Shown here one piece after another: positions 53,000-61,337 of a DNA stretch of 64,000 bases. The translations under genes were made by a program, and so were the position numbers. Source of the DNA: JBJXGE01 sp046154185 (GTDB taxonomy: Bacteria > Planctomycetota > UBA8108 > UBA1146 > JAJFFE01). The stretch spans positions 248,001-312,000 of the forward strand of contig JBJXGE010000070.1 of the NCBI GenBank assembly GCA_046154185.1, written 5' to 3'. The notes below the pieces were generated by a model that saw only the letters and a program-made list of their open reading frames with translations, made no database searches and was not told the DNA's origin. Each line of letters begins with the position of its first letter. Position 1 is the first letter of the stretch.

Positions 53000-53572
53000 G
53001 TGAACGACGAACTGTCCCTCAGCGAAGCGCGGCGCGCTGCGTCGTGTTGGGAGCGCGAAGCGCTCGCGGCACGGCCACGTCTGGTCGGAGTCGCGCGCCG
53101 CATCGTGCGGGATGACGCCGAGGCCGAAGACGCCGCCGACGAGGCCATCGCGCGCTTGGCGCGTGCAGCCGACGAGCGTGCGTTGCCAGTCACGGTCGTC
53201 AGTTGGCTGCTGCAGACCGTGCTGCACATCGCGATCGATCGCGCCCGTCGGTGGGTGCGTCGCGAGCGATCAGAATGGCGAACACAAGCAGCAAACGCGG
53301 GCGCGCGCGCCGCTGAAGGGCCGGAAGCGCAGCTCGAGCGCGCGGAAGCGCGCGAGTTCATCTGGCGTGCAATCCTCGAGCTGCCGACACGACAACAGGA
53401 AGTGATCGTGTTCCACGACATGGAAGAGTGCTCGTACGACGAAGTGTCCGACCTGCTCGGAATTCCCGCGGCGACACTGCGGAGTCATGCACACGCGGCG
53501 CGCGAGACGCTCCGGCGGAAGCTCGCGAAGCTCGATCGCGAATCGCGGCCGCCACAAGGATCCACACAGTAA
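53000..53572 (+). CDS. ECF-type RNA polymerase sigma factor
   Basis: 190-aa sigma-70 family factor. Region 2 is at about 25-90 (DDAEAEDAADEAIARL with SWLLQTVLHIAIDRARR) and region 4 at about 120-175 (LPTRQQEVIVFHDMEECSYDEVSDLLGIPAATLRSHAHAAR). The GTG at 53000 follows GGAG by about 5 bases. It leads a three-gene set with an anti-sigma protein and a secretin-N-domain protein, so it probably controls its own operon. Confidence 0.88.
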   Translation: MNDELSLSEARRAASCWEREALAARPRLVGVARRIVRDDAEAEDAADEAIARLARAADERALPVTVVSWLLQTVLHIAIDRARRWVRRERSEWRTQAANAGARAAEGPEAQLERAEAREFIWRAILELPTRQQEVIVFHDMEECSYDEVSDLLGIPAATLRSHAHAARETLRRKLAKLDRESRPPQGSTQ

Positions 53573-53586
53573 CGAGGATTTCACGC

Positions 53587-54027
53587 TTGCCGACACGCGC
53601 TTGCGAAACCGCGGAATTCTTCATTCAAGTCGAGGTCGATGGTGAACTCGACGCGATCGCCGGGCAAGCCTTGGCCCAGCATGTCGCCGAGTGCCAATGT
53701 TGCGCGCGGTTGCGCAGCGAGTATCAGCACGTCGCCGCATTGGTGCGCGAAGTCGGCGCGACGGCGCGGCGAGCGCCCGGACGCCGCAAGCCAGTCCAAG
53801 TTGCGCGGCGCACGCGCGCGCACTCGGGCCTCGCCGCAGTCCTCTTACTCGGAAGCGTGCTGCTGCTGATCCTTGCGCGTCCGTCTACGCGGCCCTCGCT
53901 CGCGCGCGTCGCCGAGCAAGTGCTTGCCATCGACGAAGAAAGCATCATCGTTGCGCGACCGAGTCGCAGCGATGCCGTGCAGATCGTCTGGATCTACCAA
54001 CTCCCCCCACCGAAAGGATCTCTCTGA
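53587..54027 (+). CDS. Zinc-finger anti-sigma factor (TTG start)
   Basis: About 146-aa membrane anti-sigma factor. The N-terminal zf-HC2 element contains VDGELDAIAGQALAQHVAECQCC (His and two Cys ligands), followed by a basic stretch and a membrane helix at about 80-98 (SGLAAVLLLGSVLLLIL). The only start close to the domain is TTG at 53587, 9 bases after GAGG. It lies 14 bases after the sigma gene and overlaps the next start by one base (TGATG). It would hold the sigma factor at the membrane until a signal arrives. Confidence 0.78.
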   Translation: MPTRACETAEFFIQVEVDGELDAIAGQALAQHVAECQCCARLRSEYQHVAALVREVGATARRAPGRRKPVQVARRTRAHSGLAAVLLLGSVLLLILARPSTRPSLARVAEQVLAIDEESIIVARPSRSDAVQIVWIYQLPPPKGSL

Positions 54028-54971
54028 TGTTCCGCTTCGTCACACGATTCGCGCTGTGCCTTGGCGTGATGTTCGCCGCTCTCGGCGACGCTAGCGCGCA
54101 AAATCCGCGTAGCCGCGACCTGAGCGTCAGCCAGATTTTCGCCGTTCAACACAGCCATGCATCAAACTTGGTGGCCACGCTCCGGGAGCTGCTGGGCGCC
54201 GAGGTCAACTTGGTGGCGGATAACCATGCGGGAAAGATCATCGCGGTCGCCGAGGACAAAGTGTCTTTGCAACATCTCGAGGCGCTACTCCGCGAGCTGG
54301 ACGTGCCGAGCACGAATCAGCCGCAGCGCTCGACCCACACGTACGTGACGAAATTCCGCACGGCACGGAGTCTCGAGCGAATTCTCCAAGTTCACGTGCC
54401 GACGTACGCCATCGACGATGCGCGCAATTCCATCGTCTACACCTGCGACTCGGCGGAGCTGCTCAGCAGGGTGCAGACCGCGCTCACAGACGCCGACGCA
54501 CGCCCTGCCTCCATGCGACTCGAATGTTGGCTTCTCAACGCCGCAAGCGGGCGGCCGGTGGCCGAACATCCCGAACTCAAGGACATCGCCAAAGAGCTCG
54601 ACGCGATGAATCTCGGCGGCTACCGCGTCTTTGGTCGGGCGGCGCTTGTGACGCTCGACACGGAGGCCTTCGAGCTTGACCAACAATTCGGGGCGCAGAA
54701 ACCGGATGAGTCGAGCAGCGATCGTCGTCCCGCTGAGCCGAAACGCGTCGCGTACGACGCGTTGAGCCTGCAAGGCAAGATCGGGCTCAACCGTGAAAAC
54801 GAGTACACCGTCGAGCTGCGCACGAAACTGACGCTCGGCGGCGCCCAAATAAACTTTCGGAATACGCTTCGCACGCGCGACGGTGTACCGCTCATTGTCG
54901 GCTTCGCGCCGGCGGGCGGCGAGCAAACCGACCCCATCGTGCTCGTGTTGAAAGTGACAAAGCAACCCTGA
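54027..54971 (+). CDS. Exported protein with secretin N-domains (NolW-like)
   Basis: 314-aa protein with a signal peptide (cleavage near ASA-QN) and two short secretin N-terminal domains: SQIFAVQHSHASNLVATLRELLG with KIIAVAEDKVSLQHLEALLRELD, and THTYVTKFRTARSLERILQ with NSIVYTCDSAELLSRVQTALTDAD. The last 100 residues are a beta-rich region with INFRNTLRTRDGVPLIVGF, secretin-like but too short for a pore. It is co-transcribed with the sigma and anti-sigma genes. It may be a periplasmic ring or regulator of a secretion or pilus system. Confidence 0.72.
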   Translation: MFRFVTRFALCLGVMFAALGDASAQNPRSRDLSVSQIFAVQHSHASNLVATLRELLGAEVNLVADNHAGKIIAVAEDKVSLQHLEALLRELDVPSTNQPQRSTHTYVTKFRTARSLERILQVHVPTYAIDDARNSIVYTCDSAELLSRVQTALTDADARPASMRLECWLLNAASGRPVAEHPELKDIAKELDAMNLGGYRVFGRAALVTLDTEAFELDQQFGAQKPDESSSDRRPAEPKRVAYDALSLQGKIGLNRENEYTVELRTKLTLGGAQINFRNTLRTRDGVPLIVGFAPAGGEQTDPIVLVLKVTKQP

Positions 54972-55397
54972 AAGTATGCGAGCGCGTGGCGTCGAGGCCA
55001 CGCGCTCGCGTTTCGCCGAACCGCGCCCGTCGCCGTTTCAAGACCTCTTGCACCTATTGCTCGCCAGAATTCTGCTCACTCATCTCTGGACAAGGCGCGC
55101 CATTTGTCGCAGAAATCTCTTCGTCCTGTGAGAAGTCGAGCCGCCAAACTTGGGATCCTGGCGTGTTCCGGCTCGCTGTCTCCTTGAGATCGATGTTGCA
55201 TCGGCACGCACGCGTAGCGAAACTCGTCGCGCGAGCGCCGCCAAGTGGATCGATCAGCGAACGGGAGTTAGCCGCAACAGGTACGTTGTAACAAGCACGA
55301 GAAGTACAGACTGATGTCGAGCTTCAGCGATTGCGAGCCGGCAAGATCAGTCGAGGTCCGTTTCTAGTTCCTTGGATGATGCTGAGAGGAGTCGCGG
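54972..55397. other. 426-base gap before the histone-like gene
   Basis: Apart from the terminator at 54978-55013 I see no gene in it. A segment near 55190-55290 looks vaguely like a tRNA-Leu start but has no T-loop or matching acceptor stem, so it is not called. The region just before 55398 carries GAGGAG for the next gene. A promoter must lie here but no strong boxes stand out. Confidence 0.4.
54978..55013 (+). terminator. Intrinsic terminator after the sigma/anti-sigma/secretin-N operon
   Basis: GCGAGCGCGTGGC (54978-54990) and GCCACGCGCTCGC (54997-55009) are perfect 13-base arms around a 6-base loop, followed by GTTT. It lies 7 bases after the stop codon. Confidence 0.7.
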
Positions 55398-55631
55398 ATG
55401 GCGAAGAAGAAGGCCGGTAAGGGCGCGAAGAAGGCGAATGGGCCGAGCATGGAGATGTTGCTCGTCGGAAGTAAAACCAAAGCTGCCCTCAAGGGGCACG
55501 GCGTGAATGTCGCGAGCGATTCGCTCGATAGTCTAAACGCGGTGGTCTACTGGTACATCGAGCAAGCCGCAAAGCGCGCCGGCTCGAATGGCCGCAAGAC
55601 TGTCCGCGGTCACGATTTTTGCATTATGTAA
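55398..55631 (+). CDS. Small bacterial histone-fold protein
   Basis: 77-aa basic protein, likely DNA-binding. A Lys-rich tail (MAKKKAGKGAKKANG, 1-15) precedes a region that fits one histone fold: helix 1 in LLVGSKTKAALKGHG, helix 2 in SDSLDSLNAVVYWYIEQAAKRA, then the loop SNGRKTVRGHDF with the Arg-Lys-Thr turn typical of histone DNA contacts and the start of helix 3. The pattern resembles bacterial and pseudo-histones (for example the Bdellovibrio type). GAGGAG lies 6 bases before the ATG. It is monocistronic between a terminator and a convergent GT2 gene. The fold is a pattern match by eye. Confidence 0.72.
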   Translation: MAKKKAGKGAKKANGPSMEMLLVGSKTKAALKGHGVNVASDSLDSLNAVVYWYIEQAAKRAGSNGRKTVRGHDFCIM

Positions 55632-55719
55632 GCGCGTCTGTCGCACACAGCGGCGGCAAGCTGGTGAAAAGCCAGTTCGCTGCTGCTGTGTTTCGCGCGG
55701 CTCGAATGATTCGCAGAGA

Positions 55720-56460
55720 TCAACGCCAGAGGTTGTAGCGCACGATGCACCAGAGCGCGACGACGCCGTCGCGCCAGCCGATTTTCTTGCCGTCCTCGTA
55801 GGTGCGACCGGCATACGAGATCCCCACTTCATAGATACGAATGCCGCGGATCGCCGCGAGTTTCGCCGTGAGTTCGGGCTCGACACCGAAGCGGCGCTCT
55901 TTGAGTTCGATGCTACTGAGCACTTCGCGCCGCATGAGTTTGAAACACGTTTCCATGTCGGTGAGATTCAGATTTGTGAACATATTCGAAATCAACGTGA
56001 GCCCACGGTTGGCGACGTAGTGCCAAAAAAACAATACGCGATGCGGGTCGGCCCCCATGAAGCGCGAGCCGTAAACAACATCCGCGAGACCGTTTTTCAC
56101 CGGCGCTAAAAGTCGACTGTACTCGGCGGGATCGTACTCGAGATCCGCATCCTGAATGATCACCCACTCGCCGCGCGCGACCTCGAATCCGCTCTTGAGC
56201 GCGGCGCCCTTCCCGCGGTTTGACTCGTGCAACACAACACGATCGATCGCGCGCGCGGCTTCGAGCTCGCGCAGGGTTTCGCGCGAGCCATCGGTCGAAC
56301 CATCGTCGACAGCGATCAACTCGATTGCTAAATCGACCGCGCGAATGCGGGCGACGATTTGTCGCAACGTGGCGGCTTCGTTATAGACCGGCACAACGAC
56401 ACTCAGGACGCCAGGAAGCAGCCCTTCGCCGGCCGCGGGATTCGCAGTTGGTTGCGTCAT
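55720..56460 (-). CDS. Glycosyltransferase family 2 (dolichyl-phosphate mannosyltransferase-like)
   Basis: 246-aa enzyme predicted to move a sugar from a nucleotide donor to a polyprenyl phosphate. Motifs are VVPVYNEAATL (donor pocket), AVDDGSTDGS, NRGKGAALKSGF, the metal-binding DADLEYDP and GSRF, all at positions usual for Dpm1/GT2. The C-terminus lacks extra membrane helices. It lies 33 bases after the giant regulator gene (both minus strand) and could be transcribed with it. It might feed the GT39-like enzyme at 6358, but the two loci are far apart. Confidence 0.9.
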   Translation of the reverse strand: MTQPTANPAAGEGLLPGVLSVVVPVYNEAATLRQIVARIRAVDLAIELIAVDDGSTDGSRETLRELEAARAIDRVVLHESNRGKGAALKSGFEVARGEWVIIQDADLEYDPAEYSRLLAPVKNGLADVVYGSRFMGADPHRVLFFWHYVANRGLTLISNMFTNLNLTDMETCFKLMRREVLSSIELKERRFGVEPELTAKLAAIRGIRIYEVGISYAGRTYEDGKKIGWRDGVVALWCIVRYNLWR

Positions 56461-56493
56461 TTCAATGGCGATCCGGAACGAAAGTGGCGCGAG

Positions 56494-59400
56494 TCATGCG
56501 CCGAATTCTTCGCGCCGCACATTGTGCTTCTTGATGAGATTGGAGAGTTGCGGGCGGTGCACGCCGAGTGACTCGGCTGCGCGCGTGATGTTGCCGCGAC
56601 TCTTCTGCAATTCCGCCGCGATATAGCGCCGCTCGAGCGCGATCTTCGCTTCCTTCAGAGTGAGATCGCCCCGCGTCAACGCGGCGATCTCGCCCGACAC
56701 GTCAAAGCCGTTCGTGGGGCCTTCCAGAACGAGCACTGGTCGAGCACTGATCCAGCCGTCGACAATGCGTCGCAGCTTCTCCGGATCCTCGAGCTCGACC
56801 GCTGCGTCGATCGCACGCAAACTGCATGCACTCAATGGACCACCGAGATGCCGCGTCGCAATGCCTTCGAGATCTTCTCGCACCGAGCTGGTGAGCACTT
56901 CGGCCGGCGGCAGGCCGGGGCCATCGTACACAAAGCACAGCGTGTCGGCAGACAAGTAGGCGACCAACGCGGGCTCGATGGTGCCGGCTTGACTGAGTTC
57001 TTCCACAACCGGATCGAATTCGCGCCGCCCCGAAAGCAACTCATCAATGCCGAGCGCCTGCACGAGGACAACGCAGATCGGGCGCTGCGCGAGTCGCGCC
57101 GCGCGCACGACGCGCGGTAACTGCTCGCAGAAACCGAGTCGCGAATACACGGAGCTATCACGCACCATGCTCTGCGCAAATTGGCGGCGCATGCTCAAAA
57201 ACTGCCCGCTCGCCGCCGCAAGCAAGCGCTCGAGCAATCGTTGATCGTCCGCCGTAAATGGATTCTGCGCGGACGGCCGCTCGAGATACAAAATGGCGAC
57301 GACTTGCGCCCCGTCCAACATCGGCACGGCGATGAGTGAACGATTCTTGTAGAGCGGCCCTTCCGGCAGCGACTTCAACCGTTCCGTCCAACCGTCGTTG
57401 CCGGAACGCAGCACGGCGCCGGAGGTCGGCAGCTCACGCATGAGCGCGCCGATGAATTTGTTGGTCGCCATCCAATCGACTTCGAGCCCGAGATCACAGC
57501 TCGCAAGCACGCGCGGCTTGCCAGGGTCGCCAAACTCCGCCGAATTTCCGGTCTCCACCAGACAACCGGACGGCGCGGCAAGAATGAGGCGCGCCTCTTC
57601 GAGTAACTGTTCCGCCCAGGCGACCGCCGATCCCTGGCGCGTGCTGATTCGCGCCAGCGCATCCAGGCAACGGTCGGCTTGCAACGTCGCGTTCTCGTCG
57701 TCTTGCAACGCCTTCGCCGGCACGCGCCAGACGCGATCCCCGCGCACGGCGTTGCTCGACTCCGTGTTGATCGCGTTACCCGTGCGGCCGGCCGCCTCTT
57801 TTTGAAAGCGGCGCAGATCCTCGTAGAAACTCTTCCGCCGTCGGTCATCGACAAACACGACCTTCATGTCATCGGGCAGCTTTTCGAGAATACGGTCCAA
57901 GATTCGCTCGGCGCGGCGATAGCTCTCGGCGGCCTCCACAAATTCCATGTTGCTTTGAAAAATCCGCGAGATGGATGCGTCGAGCTCCCACATCATCAAC
58001 AAGTGCGGATCGCCGGAGATGAGCTCGAAGCCTTTGCGGAACGACTCTTTCGCGCGGTCGACATTGCCGCCCTTGAGCGATCGATAGATATTGCCCTTCA
58101 GCAAGAACGCCTGCACTTGCAATGGCACTCGTTGCACTTCCTCCGCGATGCGCTGGCCTTTCGTGATGAGCTTGAGCGCCGCTTCATACTGCTCACGTTC
58201 CATCAACAGCGCGCCCAAACCCAGCGTGGCGCCGGCCTCGCAAATCTTCTTGCCGCGGCGCGCCGCGATTTCGATGGCTTTGCGATACTCGCGCTCGACA
58301 AGTTTGTCGTCGCCCCGCAGCGCCATCAGGTCCGCTTGCAGCCGATGGCCCTCTGCCTCGAGTTCGAGCAAATTGAATTCCTGCGACAAAATCAGAATCT
58401 GCTTGCACAGGCTGTCGACTTGCCGCAGTTCGCCGATCTCGAAATAGGCGCGGCCCAAGTGCAAGAACGCGCGCACCAAGCCGGCGGTATCGCCGAAACG
58501 CTCGCTGTTCTCGACGCTGAGCTTGAAGAATCGCAGCGCCTTTGGGTAGTCGCCGGCGTGCATATACAAACTGCCCTGCGAGTTCAGAGTCGGCGAAAGC
58601 CCCTTTTGATCGCCGATGCGTTCGCGCAGTCGCAAGCAGCGATTGAAGTACTCGATACCGCGGACGTGATCTCCTGAGTTGCGATACACCTTGCCGAGCA
58701 TGTCATAGGCGCGGCTGAGCGCGCGCTGATCCTGCAGTTTGCGAATCGCGTCGAGCGCGCGAAACAAGTAGCGCGCCGCGCGAAAATAATTGCCGCGATC
58801 ATAGTACACGCGGCCGAGCATGTTGAGCACGGCCGCGAGACGCACTTCGTCGCCGGTCTCTTCCACGAGCTCCAGCAGTTGCTGGAAGTGTTGAATCGCC
58901 GACACGTACTCGGCCTTCGCGAGATGCGCCTCGGCCAATACTTCGAGGAGCGGCACTTTGACGACTCGCGCGTCGGTTGCCCCCTCGAGCTGCCGGAGGC
59001 CCGCAACCGACAAGTTGATGGCGCGCTTCGGATCTTGCCGATCGAGTCGCATGCGCGCCAGTTTGCCCGCGACTTGCGCGCGCACTAGGTCCGTGACGCA
59101 CGGCGCGCACAGTTTGAGCGCGCGATTGAGCACTTTGATCCCCTTGTGCGCCTCGCCCCCACGTCGATAAACCTCAGCGAGTTGGTACCACGCTTCGAGG
59201 CGTGCCTCCGGCGTTTGCGCGACGCCTTCCGCGATATGTCGTTTGATGTGTGCCTTCGCCACCGCGACATGCCCGAGCCGTAGTTCCAACCGACTCAATG
59301 CCAGCAACAGCTCGAGACGCCGCGCCAAGTGCTCGGCGCCGTCGAGCAGCGCAAGTACGTCGGTGCCGATTCGCGCGGCGATCGCCGGGGAATACGCCTC

Positions 59401-61083
59401 AGCGAAGTAGTAAGTCGCGGTCATGCCGACTTCGATCGCACGGTGCGGCGCGCTCGACTGGCGAAAATGTTCGTAGATCTCAAAAGTTCGCACCGGATCG
59501 CCCGCGCGGATGTCCGCGGCGAGCGTGCTGCCGATGGCGAGATGCAGTTCTTGGCGCTGCGTCGCATCGAGAGCGCCGTAGACCCGACGCACGTAATCTT
59601 CGTGGCCGAGATAGAAACGCACGACTTGCTCCGTGCGCTGTTCACGGACGAAGTCGCGCGCCGCGAGCTCCGCGAGCGCGGCGCCGACGCTGCCATCGTC
59701 GCTGCCGAGTAAATTTTCAAGAAAACGAATCTGCACCGGACGACGCAAAACGGCGAGCACGCGAACGACTTGAGTTTCGAGTTCATTGAGTCCGCGCAGC
59801 CGCCGATCGATCAAACGATCGATCAAATTCGAAACGGGGGTGGCGCCGTCGGGAGCGACTTCGACCGTCCGTGGCTCGGCGAAGATTTCATCGAGCAACT
59901 GGGCGCTGATCTCGTAGCGGCGATCCGTTTCGGTATTCGCACGCCCGGTAGCCGCGCCATCGATCGATGGCACCACACCGCCCTCTTCCGAAAGGACTCG
60001 GCAAATTTCGACGACTGTGAGCGGTGTGCCGGCAGCCGCGGCGTGGATGCGCGCGGCGACTTCCGGCGCCACTCGGGCGCGCAGAATCTTCTGGACGAGA
60101 CCGTGAGTTTCGTCCAACGACAATGCCGGCACGGTGAGATGCGCCACGAACGGCTCGGCGCGCAAGGCGGCGAGCCGCTCAACCGCCCAACGCACGAGCT
60201 CCTCGTCGCGCGCGTCGGGTTCCGATTCGGTGCGCTCGAGATAGTCGGCGACGACCATCATGCGCTGGGTCGTCTCATCGAGCGTCGGACTCTGCGCTTC
60301 GAGACTGTCACTGATATATGCCAGCGACTTCCCGTCGCGCGCGCGGATTTGCTTCCAACTCGTTTCATCGCTCGCGCTCGGGCGTAGCCCGGGTTCGCGG
60401 CGGCGCAGCGTTTCGTCGAGATACGCGTTGCGACCCAGGTATTCGAGAAAGTCGACAGTGCCGCGGTCGCTGCGGTGGAGGTCGTGGACGAGCAGCAAGA
60501 GCGCGCGATCTTGTGCGAGGTCGCCGAGCATCCGCACCAACGCGTCGAAAAGTTGAATCTTGCCATCGTCGCCGGGCAGCTCGGCCTGCGGAGGCGCGGC
60601 GCCGAGCTCGCGCGCGAGCTCCGGGAAGACGCGCGTCAGTACCGTCGCGTATTTATGCCAAACGATCGTCCGGTAGGGCGATTCGTTGAGCAGCTCCTTG
60701 GCGACCCGCAAGATCGGCTGGAACGGGATCCCTTGGCGTTCAAAGCAGTGCACTTCGCGGACGAGCACTCCGCGACTCTCGGCGTGCGTCTTGAGCTGGG
60801 TCAGGAGTCGGCTTTTGCCGGCGCCGCTGCGCCCGCGCAACAACACTACCGAACGCGGCATTTCCGCCGCGAAACCACCCGACTCTTCGGGTAGGAGCGC
60901 GCGCAACTCGGCCAGGTCCGCGGCCATGTCCGCACCACCCGGCATCAAGGTTTGGTTGAGGAGCGCGCGCAGCTTCCGCAGCTCGGCCTCGCGACAGAGA
61001 AAATCGGGGGTGAGTTGAGAGCGTTCGCCGCCAAGGGCGTTCTGACGACCCTCAGCGTCCGGAATTCTGTCGGTCCGCTTCAA
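56494..61083 (-). CDS. Giant STAND-ATPase/TPR/GAF regulator with Fis-type HTH
   Basis: About 1529-aa one-component regulator. An N-terminal ATPase has Walker A GRSGAGKS (about 84-91) and LLLVHDLHRSD as Walker B, in the MalT/AfsR-like STAND style. A long TPR array runs from about 600 to 1060. Then comes a GAF-like segment (about 1130-1280) with SLIAVPMLDGAQVVAILYLER. The end is a Fis-type helix-turn-helix (ALERRYIAAELQKSRGNITRAAESLGVHRPQLSNLI). No sigma-54 GAFTGA loop is present. TTG 61083 is favoured because AGGAGAGG precedes it; GTG 61242 or ATG 61182 would add 53 or 33 residues. It likely couples an internal signal to transcription. Confidence 0.8.
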   Translation of the reverse strand: MKRTDRIPDAEGRQNALGGERSQLTPDFLCREAELRKLRALLNQTLMPGGADMAADLAELRALLPEESGGFAAEMPRSVVLLRGRSGAGKSRLLTQLKTHAESRGVLVREVHCFERQGIPFQPILRVAKELLNESPYRTIVWHKYATVLTRVFPELARELGAAPPQAELPGDDGKIQLFDALVRMLGDLAQDRALLLLVHDLHRSDRGTVDFLEYLGRNAYLDETLRRREPGLRPSASDETSWKQIRARDGKSLAYISDSLEAQSPTLDETTQRMMVVADYLERTESEPDARDEELVRWAVERLAALRAEPFVAHLTVPALSLDETHGLVQKILRARVAPEVAARIHAAAAGTPLTVVEICRVLSEEGGVVPSIDGAATGRANTETDRRYEISAQLLDEIFAEPRTVEVAPDGATPVSNLIDRLIDRRLRGLNELETQVVRVLAVLRRPVQIRFLENLLGSDDGSVGAALAELAARDFVREQRTEQVVRFYLGHEDYVRRVYGALDATQRQELHLAIGSTLAADIRAGDPVRTFEIYEHFRQSSAPHRAIEVGMTATYYFAEAYSPAIAARIGTDVLALLDGAEHLARRLELLLALSRLELRLGHVAVAKAHIKRHIAEGVAQTPEARLEAWYQLAEVYRRGGEAHKGIKVLNRALKLCAPCVTDLVRAQVAGKLARMRLDRQDPKRAINLSVAGLRQLEGATDARVVKVPLLEVLAEAHLAKAEYVSAIQHFQQLLELVEETGDEVRLAAVLNMLGRVYYDRGNYFRAARYLFRALDAIRKLQDQRALSRAYDMLGKVYRNSGDHVRGIEYFNRCLRLRERIGDQKGLSPTLNSQGSLYMHAGDYPKALRFFKLSVENSERFGDTAGLVRAFLHLGRAYFEIGELRQVDSLCKQILILSQEFNLLELEAEGHRLQADLMALRGDDKLVEREYRKAIEIAARRGKKICEAGATLGLGALLMEREQYEAALKLITKGQRIAEEVQRVPLQVQAFLLKGNIYRSLKGGNVDRAKESFRKGFELISGDPHLLMMWELDASISRIFQSNMEFVEAAESYRRAERILDRILEKLPDDMKVVFVDDRRRKSFYEDLRRFQKEAAGRTGNAINTESSNAVRGDRVWRVPAKALQDDENATLQADRCLDALARISTRQGSAVAWAEQLLEEARLILAAPSGCLVETGNSAEFGDPGKPRVLASCDLGLEVDWMATNKFIGALMRELPTSGAVLRSGNDGWTERLKSLPEGPLYKNRSLIAVPMLDGAQVVAILYLERPSAQNPFTADDQRLLERLLAAASGQFLSMRRQFAQSMVRDSSVYSRLGFCEQLPRVVRAARLAQRPICVVLVQALGIDELLSGRREFDPVVEELSQAGTIEPALVAYLSADTLCFVYDGPGLPPAEVLTSSVREDLEGIATRHLGGPLSACSLRAIDAAVELEDPEKLRRIVDGWISARPVLVLEGPTNGFDVSGEIAALTRGDLTLKEAKIALERRYIAAELQKSRGNITRAAESLGVHRPQLSNLIKKHNVRREEFGA

Positions 61084-61337
61084 TGACCTCTCCTCGTCCG
61101 CCGACCCACTGGGGTCGGCCAGTAGCCCCTTCGGAAAACCGGTCTCTCCGACGTAACAAAAACGGTCGCCGCAGCGCTCCATGGTCCGAACTGACAGACT
61201 TCGAATCCGCGCCCAGCCAGCATTTGCTTGAAAAACCGACACCCACGAACCGGCGGTAGACTAGCCAGGTCGCTGGCGTCTGTAAATATTTCGTTCGGAT
61301 GGCGTGAACAATCAATACGGCGACGTCAGCGTCAACC

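Noticed and set aside
55190..55290. A tRNA-Leu-like start (GTAGCGAAACTCGTC)
   Set aside because: There is no T-loop (GTTCRANTC), no anticodon stem and no complementary acceptor end within 90 bases.
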